A stretch of DNA of 64,000 nucleotides from an uncultured Burkholderiales bacterium (GTDB lineage: Bacteria; Pseudomonadota; Gammaproteobacteria; Burkholderiales; Thiobacillaceae). The DNA is taken from the NCBI GenBank assembly GCA_937949525.1, contig CALEDT010000002.1, positions 1-64,000 of the forward strand, given 5' to 3'. Below the pieces are notes generated by a model, which did not search any database, was not told where the DNA came from, and saw only the letters and a list, made by a program, of their open reading frames with translations. Position numbers and translations under genes: made by a program. Below, in pieces: positions 35,883 to 47,556 of the stretch. Within the stretch, counting starts at the first letter, position 1, and the number at the start of each line of letters is the position of its first letter.

Positions 35883-37229
35883 CTATTTCTTGCCTTGCCA
35901 GACGGCGTCGAGCGCGCGCAGGTGGGCCAGATGCGCGGCGATACGCGCCTCCGTGCCCCGCCGTGTGGGGTGATAGAAGCGGGGCGGCTGGACGACATCG
36001 TCGGGAAAATAGCGTTCGCCGGCGGCATAGGCTTCCGCTTCATCGTGCGCGTAGCGGTAGGCGCGGCCGTGGCCGAGCTGCTGCATCAGACGGGTCGGGG
36101 CGTTGCGCAGGTGCGCCGGCACCGGGCGCGAGCCGTCCTCGTCGACGAAGCGCTGCGCCGCCTTGAAGGCGGTGTAGGCGGCGTTGCTCTTGGCCGCGCA
36201 GGCGAGATACAGCACGGCCTGCGCCAGCGCCAGTTCGCCCTCCGGGCTGCCCAGGCGCTCGTAGGTGGCCACGGCATCCAGCGCGATGCCCAAGGCACGC
36301 GGATCGGCCAGACCGACGTCCTCCACCGCCATGCGCAGCAGGCGCCGGCCGAGATAACGTGGATCGGCGCCACCGTCGAGCATGCGCGCGAACCAGTACA
36401 GCGCAGCGTCCGGCGCGGAACCGCGAACGGATTTGTGCAGGGCGGAGATCTGGTCGTAAAAGACATCGCCGCCCTTGTCGAAGCGCCGCCGTGCGGGTGC
36501 CAGCACGTCGTTGACGAACGCCGCATCGACGTGCGTGCGGGCGGCGACGCGCGCTGCGCTGGCGAGCTGTTGCAGCTGGTTGAGCAGACGCCGTCCATCG
36601 CCGTCGGCTTGCGCCAGCAACAGCGCCCGCGCGTCGTCCGCCAGCACCGGCAGGGTCGCGTCCGCAGCCTGCGCGCGCGCGAGCAGGGCGGCGAGAGCGT
36701 CCTCGTCAAGCGGCTCGAGCACGTAGACCTGGGTGCGCGACAACAAGGCGCCCACTACCTCGAACGAGGGGTTCTCGGTGGTCGCGCCGATGAAGCTGAT
36801 CAGACCGGATTCGACGTGCGGCAGAAAAGCGTCCTGCTGCGCTTTGTTGAAGCGATGCACTTCATCGACGAACAGCACGGTGCGCCGACCGGCCCGGCGG
36901 TTGGCACGCGCGCGTTCTAGCGCCTCGCGGATCTCCTTGACGCCGGCCAGCACGGCGGAAATCTGGATGAAATCGGCATCGAAATGCTGCGCGGTCAGGC
37001 GCGCGAGTGTGGTCTTGCCGACCCCGGGTGGACCCCACAGGATCATCGAATGCGGTTGCCCGGAGGCGAAAGCCACACGCAGCGGCTTGCCGGGCGCCAG
37101 CAGATGACGCTGGCCGATCACCTCGTCCAGCGTGCGCGGGCGCAGCCGCTCGGCCAGCGGCGTGCAGGCATCGACCTGGGGCGACGGCACCGGCTCCTGG
37201 TCTTGTGCGAACAGGTCAGCGGTATCCAT
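35883..37229 (-). CDS. rarA: Replication-associated recombination protein A (AAA+ ATPase)
   Basis: This is a 448-residue clamp-loader-like AAA+ protein (MgsA/Mgs1/WRNIP1 family) that acts at stalled replication forks. Walker A is LWGPPGVGKTTLA, Walker B is VLFVDEVHRFNKAQQD, and sensor 1 is in FIGATTENPSFEV. The C-terminal tetramerisation region contains YLGRRLLRMAVEDVGLADP. The start MDTADLFAQ (37229) was chosen, while another ATG 13 codons upstream adds only basic residues. It lies downstream of lolA by 47 nt, matching the ftsK-lolA-rarA order of many proteobacteria. Confidence 0.95.
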   Translation of the reverse strand: MDTADLFAQDQEPVPSPQVDACTPLAERLRPRTLDEVIGQRHLLAPGKPLRVAFASGQPHSMILWGPPGVGKTTLARLTAQHFDADFIQISAVLAGVKEIREALERARANRRAGRRTVLFVDEVHRFNKAQQDAFLPHVESGLISFIGATTENPSFEVVGALLSRTQVYVLEPLDEDALAALLARAQAADATLPVLADDARALLLAQADGDGRRLLNQLQQLASAARVAARTHVDAAFVNDVLAPARRRFDKGGDVFYDQISALHKSVRGSAPDAALYWFARMLDGGADPRYLGRRLLRMAVEDVGLADPRALGIALDAVATYERLGSPEGELALAQAVLYLACAAKSNAAYTAFKAAQRFVDEDGSRPVPAHLRNAPTRLMQQLGHGRAYRYAHDEAEAYAAGERYFPDDVVQPPRFYHPTRRGTEARIAAHLAHLRALDAVWQGKK

Positions 37230-37276
37230 GCGGGTACGCGCAGGTGTGAAGGGCCGGCGCGGTGGCAAACCGGCCG

Positions 37277-37897
37277 TCAGGGTTCACCGATGACGTCCGC
37301 GCCCTTGGGCGGCGTAAAGCGGAACAGGCTGGCACCCAGGCGCGGATTGCGCTGCAGTCGGGAAAAACGCAGCACGGTGGTCTGGCCGAAGTTGTCGCGC
37401 AGTTCCATGATCAGCAGATCGTTGCCGCGAAAGCCCATGCGCACCGATTCGAAGCTGCCTTCCCGGCTCTTCGGCGTGGCTTCCAGCCATTCCAGGCCGT
37501 CCCGATCGGGCACGTCGCGCAGCTCGAACAGCTTGCCGATGTCGTTGTCGCCGGCCAGCAGCGCGGCGGGGCTTTCGCCGATGGACTGGTCGAGCGGGCG
37601 CACCGTGACCTGGTCCAGATCCTCGTCGTAAACCCACAGCCGCGTACCGTCACCGACGATCAACTGCGCGTAGGGCTTGCGGTAGACCCAGCGGAACTTG
37701 CCCGGCCGCGAGAAGAACAGCTCGCCCGTGGCTTCCTGTGTGCGGCGTCCAGCGCGATCGAACACGGTCTGGCTGAACTCGGCCCTGAGCCCCTTGGTGC
37801 CATTGACGAAGGCTTCCAGCCGGGCCTGGGCGCCTGCCAGCGCTGCGCTCGCATAAAGACTCGCGCTCAGGGCGAGAACGGTGAACAGTTTATTCAT
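37277..37897 (-). CDS. lolA: Outer-membrane lipoprotein carrier LolA
   Basis: This is a 206-residue periplasmic chaperone that ferries lipoproteins from LolCDE to LolB. A signal peptide (1-21, ending ALA) precedes an open beta-barrel domain with [33 protein letters not shown] and [17 protein letters not shown]. The C-terminal [14 protein letters not shown] is the typical LolA end. Its start overlaps the ftsK stop by 8 nt. Confidence 0.94.
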   Translation of the reverse strand: MNKLFTVLALSASLYASAALAGAQARLEAFVNGTKGLRAEFSQTVFDRAGRRTQEATGELFFSRPGKFRWVYRKPYAQLIVGDGTRLWVYDEDLDQVTVRPLDQSIGESPAALLAGDNDIGKLFELRDVPDRDGLEWLEATPKSREGSFESVRMGFRGNDLLIMELRDNFGQTTVLRFSRLQRNPRLGASLFRFTPPKGADVIGEP

Positions 37898-40190
37898 GGC
37901 GGGGGGCGATCACTTCTCGGTTACCGTTGTTCTGCATGGCTGACACCAGTCCGGCCTGTTCCATCGCTTCGATCAGGCGCGCGGCACGGTTGTAGCCGAT
38001 GCGCAACTGACGCTGCACGGCGGAGATCGAGGCGCGGCGCGATTTCAGCACGTAAGCCACGGCCTCGTCGTAGAGCGGATCGACCTCGGCGTTGCTGTCC
38101 TGCGCGGCGCCGTCTTCCTCTTCCTCGGGGCTGGCCAGCACCGCTTCGTCATATTGCGGCGGCGCGAGTTCCTTGAGCCAGGCGCAGACGCGGTGCACCT
38201 CGTCGTCGGATACGAAGGCGCCGTGCACGCGCGTCGGTACACCATGGCCGGGCGGCAGATACAGCATGTCGCCCTGGCCCAACAGCGATTCGGCGCCCTG
38301 CTGGTCGAGGATGGTGCGCGAATCCACCCGGCTGGCGACCTGGAAGGCGACACGGGTGGGAATGTTGGCCTTGATCAGCCCGGTGATCACGTCGACCGAC
38401 GGCCGTTGCGTGGCCAATACCAGGTGGATGCCGGCGGCACGCGCTTTCTGTGCGAGGCGCGCGATCAGTTCCTCGACCTTCTTGCCGGCCACCATCATCA
38501 GGTCCGCGAGCTCGTCGATCAGCACGACGATGTAGGGCAGGGGGGCAAGGCGCTCCGGGTTTTCCGGTGTGATCGAGAACGGGTTGACCAACGGTGCACC
38601 TGCCTTCTCGGCATCGCGCACCTTCTGATTGAAGCCGGTGATGTTGCGCACCCCCAGTGCCGACATCAGCCGATAGCGCTTGTCCATCTCGCCGACGCAC
38701 CAGTTCAACGCTGTCGCCGCCAGCTTCATGTCGGTGACCACGGGTGCCAGCAGGTGGGGTATGCCCTCGTAGCTGGACAGTTCCAGCATCTTCGGGTCGA
38801 CCATGATCAGGCGCACGTCGCGCGGTGACGACTTGTAGATCAACGACAGGATCATCGCGTTGATGGCCACCGACTTGCCCGAACCGGTGGCCCCCGCCAC
38901 CAGTACATGCGGCATGCGCGCCAGATCCGCGACCACCGGGTTGCCGCTGATGTCCTTGCCCATCGCCAGCGTCAGCGGCGAAGGCGTGTCCTCGTACACC
39001 TTGGCCGACAGGATTTCCGACAGCCGGACCACCTGGCGTTGCGCATTGGGAAGTTCCAGCCCCATGCAGTTCTTGCCGGGGATGGTTTCCACCACGCGGA
39101 TGCTGACCAGGGACAGCGCGCGCGCCAGATCCTTGGCCAGATTGGTGATCTGGCTGCCCTTGACGCCTGAGGCGGGCTCCACCTCGTAGCGCGTGATGAC
39201 CGGTCCGGGATAGGCCGCCAGGACGGTCACCTCGACGCCGAATTCGCGCAGCTTGCGCTCGATCAGGCGCGAAGTCGCCTCCAGCCCGGCCTGATCGATC
39301 TGGGTCGCGCTTGCCGTCGGCTCGTCCAGCAGCCGCAGCGGCGGCCGTTGCGCATCGGGGATGTCGCGGAACAACAAATCCTGGCGTTCGACCTGTACCC
39401 GCTGCGAAACCTCGATGGCGACGACGGGTGCCTCGATGCGCACCGGCGCATCCTTGCGCAAGCGTTTGCGCTCTTCGCGCAACACGTTCTCGCGTTCATT
39501 GACGGCCTCCGCTCCGGCGCGGCGATCGCGCCAAGCGCGCCACCGCTCCAACAAGAAGCCGTGCCCGTACTCCAGTCCGGCGCCGATGCGTTCGGCGAGT
39601 CCGATCCAGGATAGGCCGGTGAACAGGCTGAGACCGGCGCCCCAGACCAACACCAGCAGGACGGTGCCGCCATCGAAACCGAAATAGCGGCTGAACAGCG
39701 CAGCCAGACCATCGCCCAGGGCACCGCCCTGGGTCAGCGGCAACTGCAGCGGCAGGCGGTGAAAGCGCAGGGATTCGAGCGCGCTGGAGGCCAGCAGGAA
39801 CAACAGGAAGCCCAGCAGCGCGATCGACAGGCCATGACGATGCGCTTCATCGGCATCGCCGATGCGCCGGTAACCCCACCAGATCAGGCTCAAAGCCAAC
39901 AGGACCCACAACCACGCCGAGGCCCCGAACAGATAGAGCAACAGGTCGGCCAGCCATGCGCCGAAAGCGCCTCCCGCATTGTGCGGCACCAGTCCGCCGC
40001 CGCCGGCACGCGACCAACCCGGATCACGCACGTCGTAGGTCAGCAGGATCATCGCCAGGTAAATCGCCAACCCGACCGCGCCAAGCCACCAGATTTCACG
40101 CAACAGCGTGACCACGCGCGGGGACAGTGCCGCGCGTGGCGCGGATCGGACGCCGGCGCTGCGGCGGCGGGAACTCGACTTCGCAAACAT
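37890..40190 (-). CDS. ftsK: DNA translocase FtsK
   Basis: This 766-residue septal DNA pump couples division with chromosome dimer resolution. Four or five N-terminal membrane helices (about 27-190) anchor it. A short linker replaces the very long one of E. coli. The alpha/beta motor follows (about 300-680), with Walker [15 protein letters not shown] and Walker [15 protein letters not shown]. The C-terminal winged-helix gamma domain, which reads KOPS DNA, contains [24 protein letters not shown]. The start [10 protein letters not shown] at 40190 excludes an unlikely hydrophilic extension. It is divergent from trxB. Confidence 0.96.
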   Translation of the reverse strand: MFAKSSSRRRSAGVRSAPRAALSPRVVTLLREIWWLGAVGLAIYLAMILLTYDVRDPGWSRAGGGGLVPHNAGGAFGAWLADLLLYLFGASAWLWVLLALSLIWWGYRRIGDADEAHRHGLSIALLGFLLFLLASSALESLRFHRLPLQLPLTQGGALGDGLAALFSRYFGFDGGTVLLVLVWGAGLSLFTGLSWIGLAERIGAGLEYGHGFLLERWRAWRDRRAGAEAVNERENVLREERKRLRKDAPVRIEAPVVAIEVSQRVQVERQDLLFRDIPDAQRPPLRLLDEPTASATQIDQAGLEATSRLIERKLREFGVEVTVLAAYPGPVITRYEVEPASGVKGSQITNLAKDLARALSLVSIRVVETIPGKNCMGLELPNAQRQVVRLSEILSAKVYEDTPSPLTLAMGKDISGNPVVADLARMPHVLVAGATGSGKSVAINAMILSLIYKSSPRDVRLIMVDPKMLELSSYEGIPHLLAPVVTDMKLAATALNWCVGEMDKRYRLMSALGVRNITGFNQKVRDAEKAGAPLVNPFSITPENPERLAPLPYIVVLIDELADLMMVAGKKVEELIARLAQKARAAGIHLVLATQRPSVDVITGLIKANIPTRVAFQVASRVDSRTILDQQGAESLLGQGDMLYLPPGHGVPTRVHGAFVSDDEVHRVCAWLKELAPPQYDEAVLASPEEEEDGAAQDSNAEVDPLYDEAVAYVLKSRRASISAVQRQLRIGYNRAARLIEAMEQAGLVSAMQNNGNREVIAPRHE

Positions 40191-41365
<1,175 letters not shown>

Positions 41366-41382
41366 CGACATAGCGCAAGCCC

Positions 41383-41958
41383 ATGAAAAAACATGGGTTG
41401 GAACGTTTGGCGCCATCCGAAACCGACTGCCGGATGTTTCGGGAGGCGCTGGACGGCATCCAGCCTCTTGCCCCGCATGGCCGTGCCCTGCCCCCGGTGC
41501 CGCGGCCGCCCCCGCTGCCGCGCTCGCGCTGGCGGGACGAACGTGCCGCCATTCATGCGGCTCTGCATGATCCGGTGGATTGGGACGTCGATACCGATGC
41601 CACCGAAGACATGTCATTCCTGCGGCCCGGCGTGCCGCGCAATACGCTGCGCAAATTGCGTCGCGGTGAATGGGTCACGCAGGCTGAGCTGGATCTGCAC
41701 GGATTGACACGGGCGGGCGCCAAGCAGGCTTTGGTGGATTTTTTGTGCGCCTGCCGTAAGCGCGACATACGCTGTGTGCGCATCATTCACGGCAAGGGTC
41801 TGGGCTCACTGAATCGCCAACCGATCCTGAAATCGCATGTGCGCCATTGGCTGCTGCAACGTGACGAAGTGCTCGCTTTCGTGCAGGCACGCGCCGTCGA
41901 TGGTGGCTCTGGGGCGCTGAGGGTTTTGTTGAAAAGTGGCGGCGGGACGAATGGCTGA
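41383..41958 (+). CDS. Smr-domain protein (SmrA/YdaL-like nuclease)
   Basis: This 191-residue protein has a disordered, Pro/Arg-rich N-terminal third and a C-terminal Smr (MutS2-related) domain (about 95-180). The domain carries the hallmark L-D-L-H-G in ELDLHGLTRAGAKQAL and the glycine loop IIHGKGLGSLNRQP, with LKSHVRHWLLQ after it. Stand-alone Smr proteins of E. coli are DNA nicking endonucleases. Others act on RNA, so the substrate is open. The linking peptide FLRPGVPRNTLRKLRRGEW is typical of proteobacterial members. It starts 17 nt after trxB, without a strong ribosome site. Confidence 0.9.
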   Translation: MKKHGLERLAPSETDCRMFREALDGIQPLAPHGRALPPVPRPPPLPRSRWRDERAAIHAALHDPVDWDVDTDATEDMSFLRPGVPRNTLRKLRRGEWVTQAELDLHGLTRAGAKQALVDFLCACRKRDIRCVRIIHGKGLGSLNRQPILKSHVRHWLLQRDEVLAFVQARAVDGGSGALRVLLKSGGGTNG

Positions 41959-42103
41959 CTTGCTCCTCGAGGGAACAGATGCCGGCTGGTCACGCCGCAA
42001 TTCAGTCGATCGGGGAAATTGCCAGTATTCATTCCCGGAACTATCATGCGCGTCGTCAGTCAGCGAATTGCTGTTTCCCGTCAACCCAACCAGGAGCACT
42101 CAG

Positions 42104-42418
42104 ATGTCACAATACAAGGCGATTCTTGATCAGATCGAGCAACTCAAGCGCCAGGCGGAAGATGTACGCAGAGAAGAAATGGCCGGCGCCATTGCCGAGA
42201 TCAGGCGCCTCATGGGTGAATTCGGCATCACCATGGCCGATTTGGACGATACCCGGCCGAGCCGTACCCGTACCCGCGCGCGCGCAGATCGTGTCGGTCA
42301 GGTGCGCTATCGTGATCCCGCCAGCGGCAAGACCTGGACCGGCCGCGGCCGCCGCCCGGCATGGGTGGTCGATCTGGAAGCACAAGGGCGCAGCGTCGAG
42401 GAATACAGAATCGCTTAA
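42104..42418 (+). CDS. H-NS family nucleoid-associated protein
   Basis: This is a 104-residue xenogeneic-silencer-type protein. The N-terminal oligomerisation helix is ILDQIEQLKRQAEDVRREEM, followed by a charged linker (TRPSRTRTRARADR). The C-terminal DNA-binding motif is VRYRDPASGKTWTGRGRRPAW, the H-NS/BpH3 type with the R-G-R hook that enters AT-rich minor grooves. ATG at 42104 follows CAGGAG. It ends in a strong terminator and stands alone. In a GC-rich genome such a protein would target AT-rich acquired DNA. Confidence 0.92.
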   Translation: MSQYKAILDQIEQLKRQAEDVRREEMAGAIAEIRRLMGEFGITMADLDDTRPSRTRTRARADRVGQVRYRDPASGKTWTGRGRRPAWVVDLEAQGRSVEEYRIA

Positions 42419-42437
42419 GGCGGTAATCGCCGTTGGT

Positions 42438-42466
42438 GAAAGAGCCCCACGATGTGGGGCTCTTTC
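42438..42466 (+). terminator. Strong rho-independent terminator after the H-NS-like gene
   Basis: This is a perfect 13-bp stem, GAAAGAGCCCCAC/GTGGGGCTCTTTC, around a GAT loop, ending in CTTTC. It lies 20 nt after the stop codon. It is symmetric and may also stop the convergent odhA transcript, whose gene ends at 42525. Confidence 0.85.
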
Positions 42467-42524
42467 ATTGATGGCGCTGCAAGGTCCACACCGTCCGTGA
42501 CGATGCGCCTGAAGATATTCTGGA

Positions 42525-45275
42525 TTACGCTGGGTCGAATACCTGTTCGATGATTTCCAGCCACTGGCGGCGATGCAATGCAGCCAGTCCCGTCGCTGGT
42601 GCGGAACATTCCGGCCGGCCGACGTAGCGCAATGGCAGCGACGAAAGTTTGTGCAGATGATGCGCCATGAAACGCCAGGCGCCTTGGTTGCGCGGTTCGT
42701 CCTGCGCCCACACCAGTTCCTGCGCGTTCGGGTAACGAGACAACACCTCGGCGATCTCGATGTCCGCAACGGGATACAACTGTTCTACCCGGATCAAGGC
42801 GCAATCATTCATACCCCGTTCCGCGCGCGCGTGCGTCAAATCGAAATAGAGCCGGCCACTGCACAACACGATGCGCGTGACCACCTCCGGCATGACGTGA
42901 CGGTCATCGATGACTGGCAGAAAACGTGCCTCGGCCAATTCCTGTAGGGTCGAGGTGGCTTCTGCGTGACGCAACAGGCTTTTGGGCGTGAAAACGATCA
43001 GTGGCTTGCGGTAGGGGCGAATCACCTGGCGGCGCAACAGATGGAATATCTGCGCCGGCGTGGTCGGCTGGGCGATCTGGATATTGTCATGCGCGGCCAA
43101 TTGCAGAAATCGCTCGATGCGCCCGGAGGAATGCTCCGGCCCCTGGCCCTCATAGCCGTGCGGCAGGAACATCACCAGTCCATTGAGCCGGGCCCATTTG
43201 GTTTCCGCGGAAGCAATGAACTGGTCGATCACCACCTGAGCGCCATTGGCGAAATCACCGAATTGCGCCTCCCAGATCACCAGTTGGTCGGGTGATGCAC
43301 CGGCGTAGCCGTATTCGAAGCCCAGCACCGCTTCCTCGGACAGCAACGAATCCACCACCAGAAAATTGGCCTGTCCGGGAAGCACGTGTTGCAGTGGGAT
43401 GTAGACGCCGTCATCCCAGCGCTCGCGGTTCTGGTCATGCAATACCGCGTGGCGGTGAAAGAACGTTCCGCGCCCGGAATCCTGCCCGGTCAGCCGTACT
43501 GGCGTACCCTCGGCAACCAGGCTGGCATAGGCGAGGGTCTCGGCCATGCCCCAGTCGAGGGCGGCATCGCCCTCCCCCATGCGCCGGCGGTCATCCATGA
43601 TCTTCTGCACGCGCGGGTGCAGCGAGAACTCGGGCGGCAGGTCCACCAGGCGACGCGCCAGCGCGCGCAGGTGCTCGATCGGCAGTCCGGTGCGAGCGGG
43701 TTCGCGCCAGTGCGTGTTACGAAACGGTCGCCAGTCCGCGGCATACGGGCTCTTGGCGCTGGCCTGGTGGCTGGCGGGCGCATCCAGACTGGCGCGATAG
43801 ACCTGGATGAGGGTTTCGGTTTCGTCGGAGGCCAGTTCGCCGCTGTCGACCAGGCGTTGCGCATACAGGGCCCGCGTGCTCGGCAGTTGGTGGATGCGAC
43901 GGTACATCAGCGGCTGGGTCGCCATCGGCTCGTCCTGCTCGTTATGGCCGAGCCGCCGGTAGCACACCAGATCGATGGCCACGTCGCGGCGCCAGTGCGC
44001 GCGATAGTCCATGGCGATACGCGCGGCGCGGATCACCGCTTCCGGATCGTCACCGTTGACGTGCAGCACCGGTGCCTCGACCATTTTCATGACATCGGTG
44101 GCATACAGACTGGAACGGCTGTCACGCGGATCGGACGTGGTGAAGCCGATCTGGTTGTTGATGACGATGTGGATCGTGCCGCCGGTGCGGAAGCCGCGGG
44201 TGGCGGCCATGTTCAGCGTTTCCATGACCACGCCCTGGCCGGCGAAGGCGGCATCGCCATGGATCAGGACCGGCATCACCTGCGTCCCCTCGCGGTCGCC
44301 GCGACGTTGCTGCTGTGCCCGTACCCAGCCCTCCACGACAGGGTTGACGATCTCCAGGTGCGAGGGATTGAAGGCCAGCGCCACGCGCACCGGACCCGCC
44401 GGCGTATCGAGTTCGGTGGCGTAGCCCTGGTGGTACTTGACGTCGCCGCTGCGGTGCGTCGCCGTGAAGTCGTCCTGCGCGTGCTCGAACAACTCGATGA
44501 CCGAACGGCCCAATACGTTGTGCAGCACGTTGAGCCGGCCGCGATGCGCCATGCCCAGGCCGATCTCCTGCACGCCGGCACGCGCCGACTGTTCGATGAG
44601 GTCGTTGAGCAGCGGGATCAGCGATTCCGCCCCCTCCAGCGAGAAGCGCTTCTGCCCGACGTAGCGGGTGTGCAGCGTTTTCTCCAGGGTTTCTGCGGCA
44701 GTGAGTTGCCGCAACAGCCAGCGTCGCAGACCGTTGTCGATCTCGGGAGCGCCCTCCCCGCCCTCGATGCGCTTCTGCAACCAGCGTTTCTGGGCGGTAT
44801 CGGTGAGATGCATGTACTCGACCGACAGCGTGCCGCAGTAGGCGCGTCTGACCCGTTCCAGGATGTTGCGCAGGCGATCGCGTGGCGGCCCCACCAGCGA
44901 GCCGGTTTCGAATTCGCGGTCGAGGTCGGCCGCGGTCAGACCATGGCTGGCCGGGTCCAGCTCGGCGATGTTGGGCGTCGGCAACCGCCGCAACGGGTCC
45001 AGCTCGGCGACACGGAAGCCATGGAAACGGTAGGCATTGATCAGTTGGAGTACGCCCACCTGGGACGATTCGCACTTGGCCAGCGGCCGGTCGGTGACGC
45101 CGGCGGCGGTCTGCTCATCGGCGCGGGACGGAGCCACCGAGACCAGATGCTCGGGATGCTCGGCCTCCAGCGCGGCGAGGTAGTCGGCGCTGCCGGCATA
45201 GAGCGACGTGGCCGACACCGTCACCCGGGCGGAACCGTGTTCCGGCGCGCGCCCACCGCCCTGCCCGCGCGTCAT
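42525..45275 (-). CDS. odhA: 2-oxoglutarate dehydrogenase E1 component
   Basis: This 916-residue thiamine-diphosphate enzyme decarboxylates 2-oxoglutarate and passes the succinyl group to the E2 lipoyl domain. It has the N-terminal E1 blocks [17 protein letters not shown] and [16 protein letters not shown]. The ThDP/metal motif is in [19 protein letters not shown]-terminal blocks include [36 protein letters not shown] and PRNQGAW. The start ATG at 45275 overlaps the gltA stop by 4 nt. It is the last gene of the sdh-gltA operon. The expected odhB (E2) is not downstream and must be elsewhere. Confidence 0.96.
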   Translation of the reverse strand: MTRGQGGGRAPEHGSARVTVSATSLYAGSADYLAALEAEHPEHLVSVAPSRADEQTAAGVTDRPLAKCESSQVGVLQLINAYRFHGFRVAELDPLRRLPTPNIAELDPASHGLTAADLDREFETGSLVGPPRDRLRNILERVRRAYCGTLSVEYMHLTDTAQKRWLQKRIEGGEGAPEIDNGLRRWLLRQLTAAETLEKTLHTRYVGQKRFSLEGAESLIPLLNDLIEQSARAGVQEIGLGMAHRGRLNVLHNVLGRSVIELFEHAQDDFTATHRSGDVKYHQGYATELDTPAGPVRVALAFNPSHLEIVNPVVEGWVRAQQQRRGDREGTQVMPVLIHGDAAFAGQGVVMETLNMAATRGFRTGGTIHIVINNQIGFTTSDPRDSRSSLYATDVMKMVEAPVLHVNGDDPEAVIRAARIAMDYRAHWRRDVAIDLVCYRRLGHNEQDEPMATQPLMYRRIHQLPSTRALYAQRLVDSGELASDETETLIQVYRASLDAPASHQASAKSPYAADWRPFRNTHWREPARTGLPIEHLRALARRLVDLPPEFSLHPRVQKIMDDRRRMGEGDAALDWGMAETLAYASLVAEGTPVRLTGQDSGRGTFFHRHAVLHDQNRERWDDGVYIPLQHVLPGQANFLVVDSLLSEEAVLGFEYGYAGASPDQLVIWEAQFGDFANGAQVVIDQFIASAETKWARLNGLVMFLPHGYEGQGPEHSSGRIERFLQLAAHDNIQIAQPTTPAQIFHLLRRQVIRPYRKPLIVFTPKSLLRHAEATSTLQELAEARFLPVIDDRHVMPEVVTRIVLCSGRLYFDLTHARAERGMNDCALIRVEQLYPVADIEIAEVLSRYPNAQELVWAQDEPRNQGAWRFMAHHLHKLSSLPLRYVGRPECSAPATGLAALHRRQWLEIIEQVFDPA

Positions 45276-46576
45276 GCGCTGCGCGCTGCGATCGGCACGA
45301 ACTCCCGCCTTTGCGGGCCGGTATACAACTGGCGCGGCCGCGCGATCTTGTGGCCGGGCGACGACACCATCTCGTTCCACTGCGCGATCCAGCCGGCGGT
45401 GCGCGCCAGGGCGAAGATGGCCGTGAACATGGAGGTCGGGATGCCCAGCGCGCGCAGCACGATGCCGGAATAGAAATCGACGTTGGGGTAGAGCTTCTTC
45501 TCGATGAAGTAGTCATCCTCCAGCGCGATCTGTTCCAGCTTCAGTGCGATGCGGAACAGCGGATCGTCGTGCAGGCCCAGCTCGTCGAGCACCTCGTGAC
45601 AGGTCTGGCGCATGATCGCCGCGCGCGGGTCCATGTTCTTGTAGACCCGGTGGCCGAAGCCCATCAGGCGGAAGGGGTCGGTGCGGTCCTTGGCGCGTTC
45701 GATGATCTCGCCGATGCGGCGCACGTCGCCGATCTCCTCCAGCATCCGCAGCACCGCTTCGTTGGCGCCACCGTGCAGCGGCCCCCACAGACAGGCGATG
45801 CCGGCGGCGATGCAGGCGAACGGATTGGCGAAGCTGGAACCGGCCAGCCGCACGGTCGAGGTCGAAGCATTCTGTTCATGGTCCGCGTGCAGGATGAAGA
45901 TGCGGTCGAGCGCGCGCACCAGCGTCGGGCTGGGTTGATAACTCTCGCACGGATTGGCGTGCAGCATGTGCAGGAAGTTTTCCGCGTAACTCATGTGGTT
46001 CTGCGGATACACGAACGGCTCGCCCTTGTTGTACTTGTAACTCCACGCCGCCGCGGTCGGCACCTTGGCGAGCAGGCGGAACATGGAGATCTCCCGCTGG
46101 CGCGCATCGGTGACATTGGCGCTTTCCGGGTAGAACGCCGCCATCGCGCCGATCATGGCCACCATCACCGCCATCGGGTGGGCGTCGCGACGAAAACCGC
46201 GGAACAGGTGGTTCATCTGGTCGTGCAGCATGGTGTGGTGGCTGACCAGATGATCGAACTCGCGTTTCTGCGCGGCCTCGGGCAGTTCGCCATGCCAGAG
46301 CAGGTAGGCCACCTCGAGGAAATCGGCCGATTCGGCCAGTTGCTCGATGGGGTAGCCGCGGTAATACAACAGGCCCAGATCGCCATCGATGTAGGTGATG
46401 CTGGAGGAACAACTCGCCGTCGACAGGAAGCCCGGGTCGTAGGTGAAGTAACCGTGGTTGCCCAGCGCGCGGGTGTCGATCACCTCGGGCCCCAGACTAC
46501 CGGACATGGTGGGAAGCTCGATGGTCTGGCCGGCCACCGTCAGGCGGGCGAGATTCTGCGGAGGGATGTCGTTCAT
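45272..46576 (-). CDS. gltA: Citrate synthase (type II hexameric)
   Basis: This 434-residue enzyme condenses oxaloacetate and acetyl-CoA. The catalytic residues are visible: His in [17 protein letters not shown] and in [12 protein letters not shown], and Asp in [13 protein letters not shown]. The N-terminal [20 protein letters not shown] is typical of the NADH-sensitive Gram-negative form. It overlaps sdhE and odhA by 4 nt each, so the three are translationally coupled. Confidence 0.97.
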   Translation of the reverse strand: MNDIPPQNLARLTVAGQTIELPTMSGSLGPEVIDTRALGNHGYFTYDPGFLSTASCSSSITYIDGDLGLLYYRGYPIEQLAESADFLEVAYLLWHGELPEAAQKREFDHLVSHHTMLHDQMNHLFRGFRRDAHPMAVMVAMIGAMAAFYPESANVTDARQREISMFRLLAKVPTAAAWSYKYNKGEPFVYPQNHMSYAENFLHMLHANPCESYQPSPTLVRALDRIFILHADHEQNASTSTVRLAGSSFANPFACIAAGIACLWGPLHGGANEAVLRMLEEIGDVRRIGEIIERAKDRTDPFRLMGFGHRVYKNMDPRAAIMRQTCHEVLDELGLHDDPLFRIALKLEQIALEDDYFIEKKLYPNVDFYSGIVLRALGIPTSMFTAIFALARTAGWIAQWNEMVSSPGHKIARPRQLYTGPQRREFVPIAARSA

Positions 46577-46836
46577 GTCGTCATGTGCCGGGTCGTCTTG
46601 ATCTGCGCCAGCACCGCGCGCAAGGCGTCGGGCGGCTCGTCCGCTCCGGTGAGCCAGGCGAACAGCGACAGGTCATCGTGCGCCAGCAACGCGGAAAAAT
46701 CCGCCCGCAGCGGGCACGGCAATCCGGCATAGCGCTGCTCCAGGAACGTCGTCAGCCAAGCATCCAGTTCCAGCATGCCGCGTCGGCAATGCCAACGCAG
46801 GCGTTCCAGCTCTTCCAGCTCTTCCAGCTCGTTCAC
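46573..46836 (-). CDS. sdhE: Succinate dehydrogenase flavinylation factor SdhE
   Basis: This 87-residue factor promotes covalent attachment of FAD to SdhA. The defining R-G-x-x-E motif is in [16 protein letters not shown]. The F-x-x-L-L-x-x-x-D-x-x-L-F-x-W-L pattern follows in [18 protein letters not shown]. It begins with a short Glu/Leu-rich repeat (ELEELEELE). It lies between sdhB and gltA with 4-nt overlaps on both sides. Confidence 0.93.
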   Translation of the reverse strand: MNELEELEELERLRWHCRRGMLELDAWLTTFLEQRYAGLPCPLRADFSALLAHDDLSLFAWLTGADEPPDALRAVLAQIKTTRHMTT

Positions 46837-47528
46837 AGCGCCCGTTTCACGAGAAGCGACTTGATTTTGCCGATGGCCGCCGTGGGGTTCAAGCCTTTGG
46901 GACAGACTTCGACACAGTTCATGATGCCGTGACAGCGAAACAGGCGATAAGGATCCTCGACGTAGTCCAGGCGCTCGTCCGTGGCCTGGTCACGCGTATC
47001 GGCAATGAAACGGTAGCTCTGCAACAAGGCCGCCGGCCCGAGAAAACGTTGCGGATTCCACCAGAACGACGGACACGAGGTGGTGCAACAAGCGCACAGG
47101 ATGCACTCGTACAAGCCGTCCAGCTCGGCACGGTCGGCCGGACTCTGCAGGCGTTCGTTCTCCGGTTCCGGATCCAGGTTGATCAGATAGGGCTTGATCG
47201 CCCGGTAATGCCGGTAGAACTGATCCATATCGACGATCAGATCGCGCACCACCGGCAGACGCGGCAACGGCCGGACCTCGATCGGTTCGCGCAGCCCTTC
47301 GAGTGCAGTGATGCAGGCCAGCCCATTGACACCGTTGACGTTGACGCCGTCGGAACCGCACACGCCTTCGCGACACGAGCGCCGGAACGCCAGCGTCTCG
47401 TCCACCTCCTTCAGCGCGATCAACGCATCCAGCACCTTGCGGCCGCGCGCGTCGAAATCGATCTCGTAGTCCTGCATGCGCGGCGGCGCGCCGGATTCTG
47501 GATCAAAGCGGTAGATGCGCAATCTCAT
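46833..47528 (-). CDS. sdhB: Succinate dehydrogenase iron-sulfur subunit
   Basis: This 231-residue subunit carries three Fe-S clusters between SdhA and the membrane quinone site. The [2Fe-2S] ligands are in FRRSCREGVCGSDGVN. The [4Fe-4S] cluster is in CILCACCTTSCPS, and the [3Fe-4S] ligands are in CHGIMNCVEVCPKGLNP. ATG at 47528 is preferred, while a GTG two codons earlier is possible. The gap to sdhA is 28 nt, the only non-overlapping junction in the operon. Confidence 0.97.
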   Translation of the reverse strand: MRLRIYRFDPESGAPPRMQDYEIDFDARGRKVLDALIALKEVDETLAFRRSCREGVCGSDGVNVNGVNGLACITALEGLREPIEVRPLPRLPVVRDLIVDMDQFYRHYRAIKPYLINLDPEPENERLQSPADRAELDGLYECILCACCTTSCPSFWWNPQRFLGPAALLQSYRFIADTRDQATDERLDYVEDPYRLFRCHGIMNCVEVCPKGLNPTAAIGKIKSLLVKRAL

Positions 47529-47556
47529 GGCCACCCCGTCCGCTGCCGCCTGACCA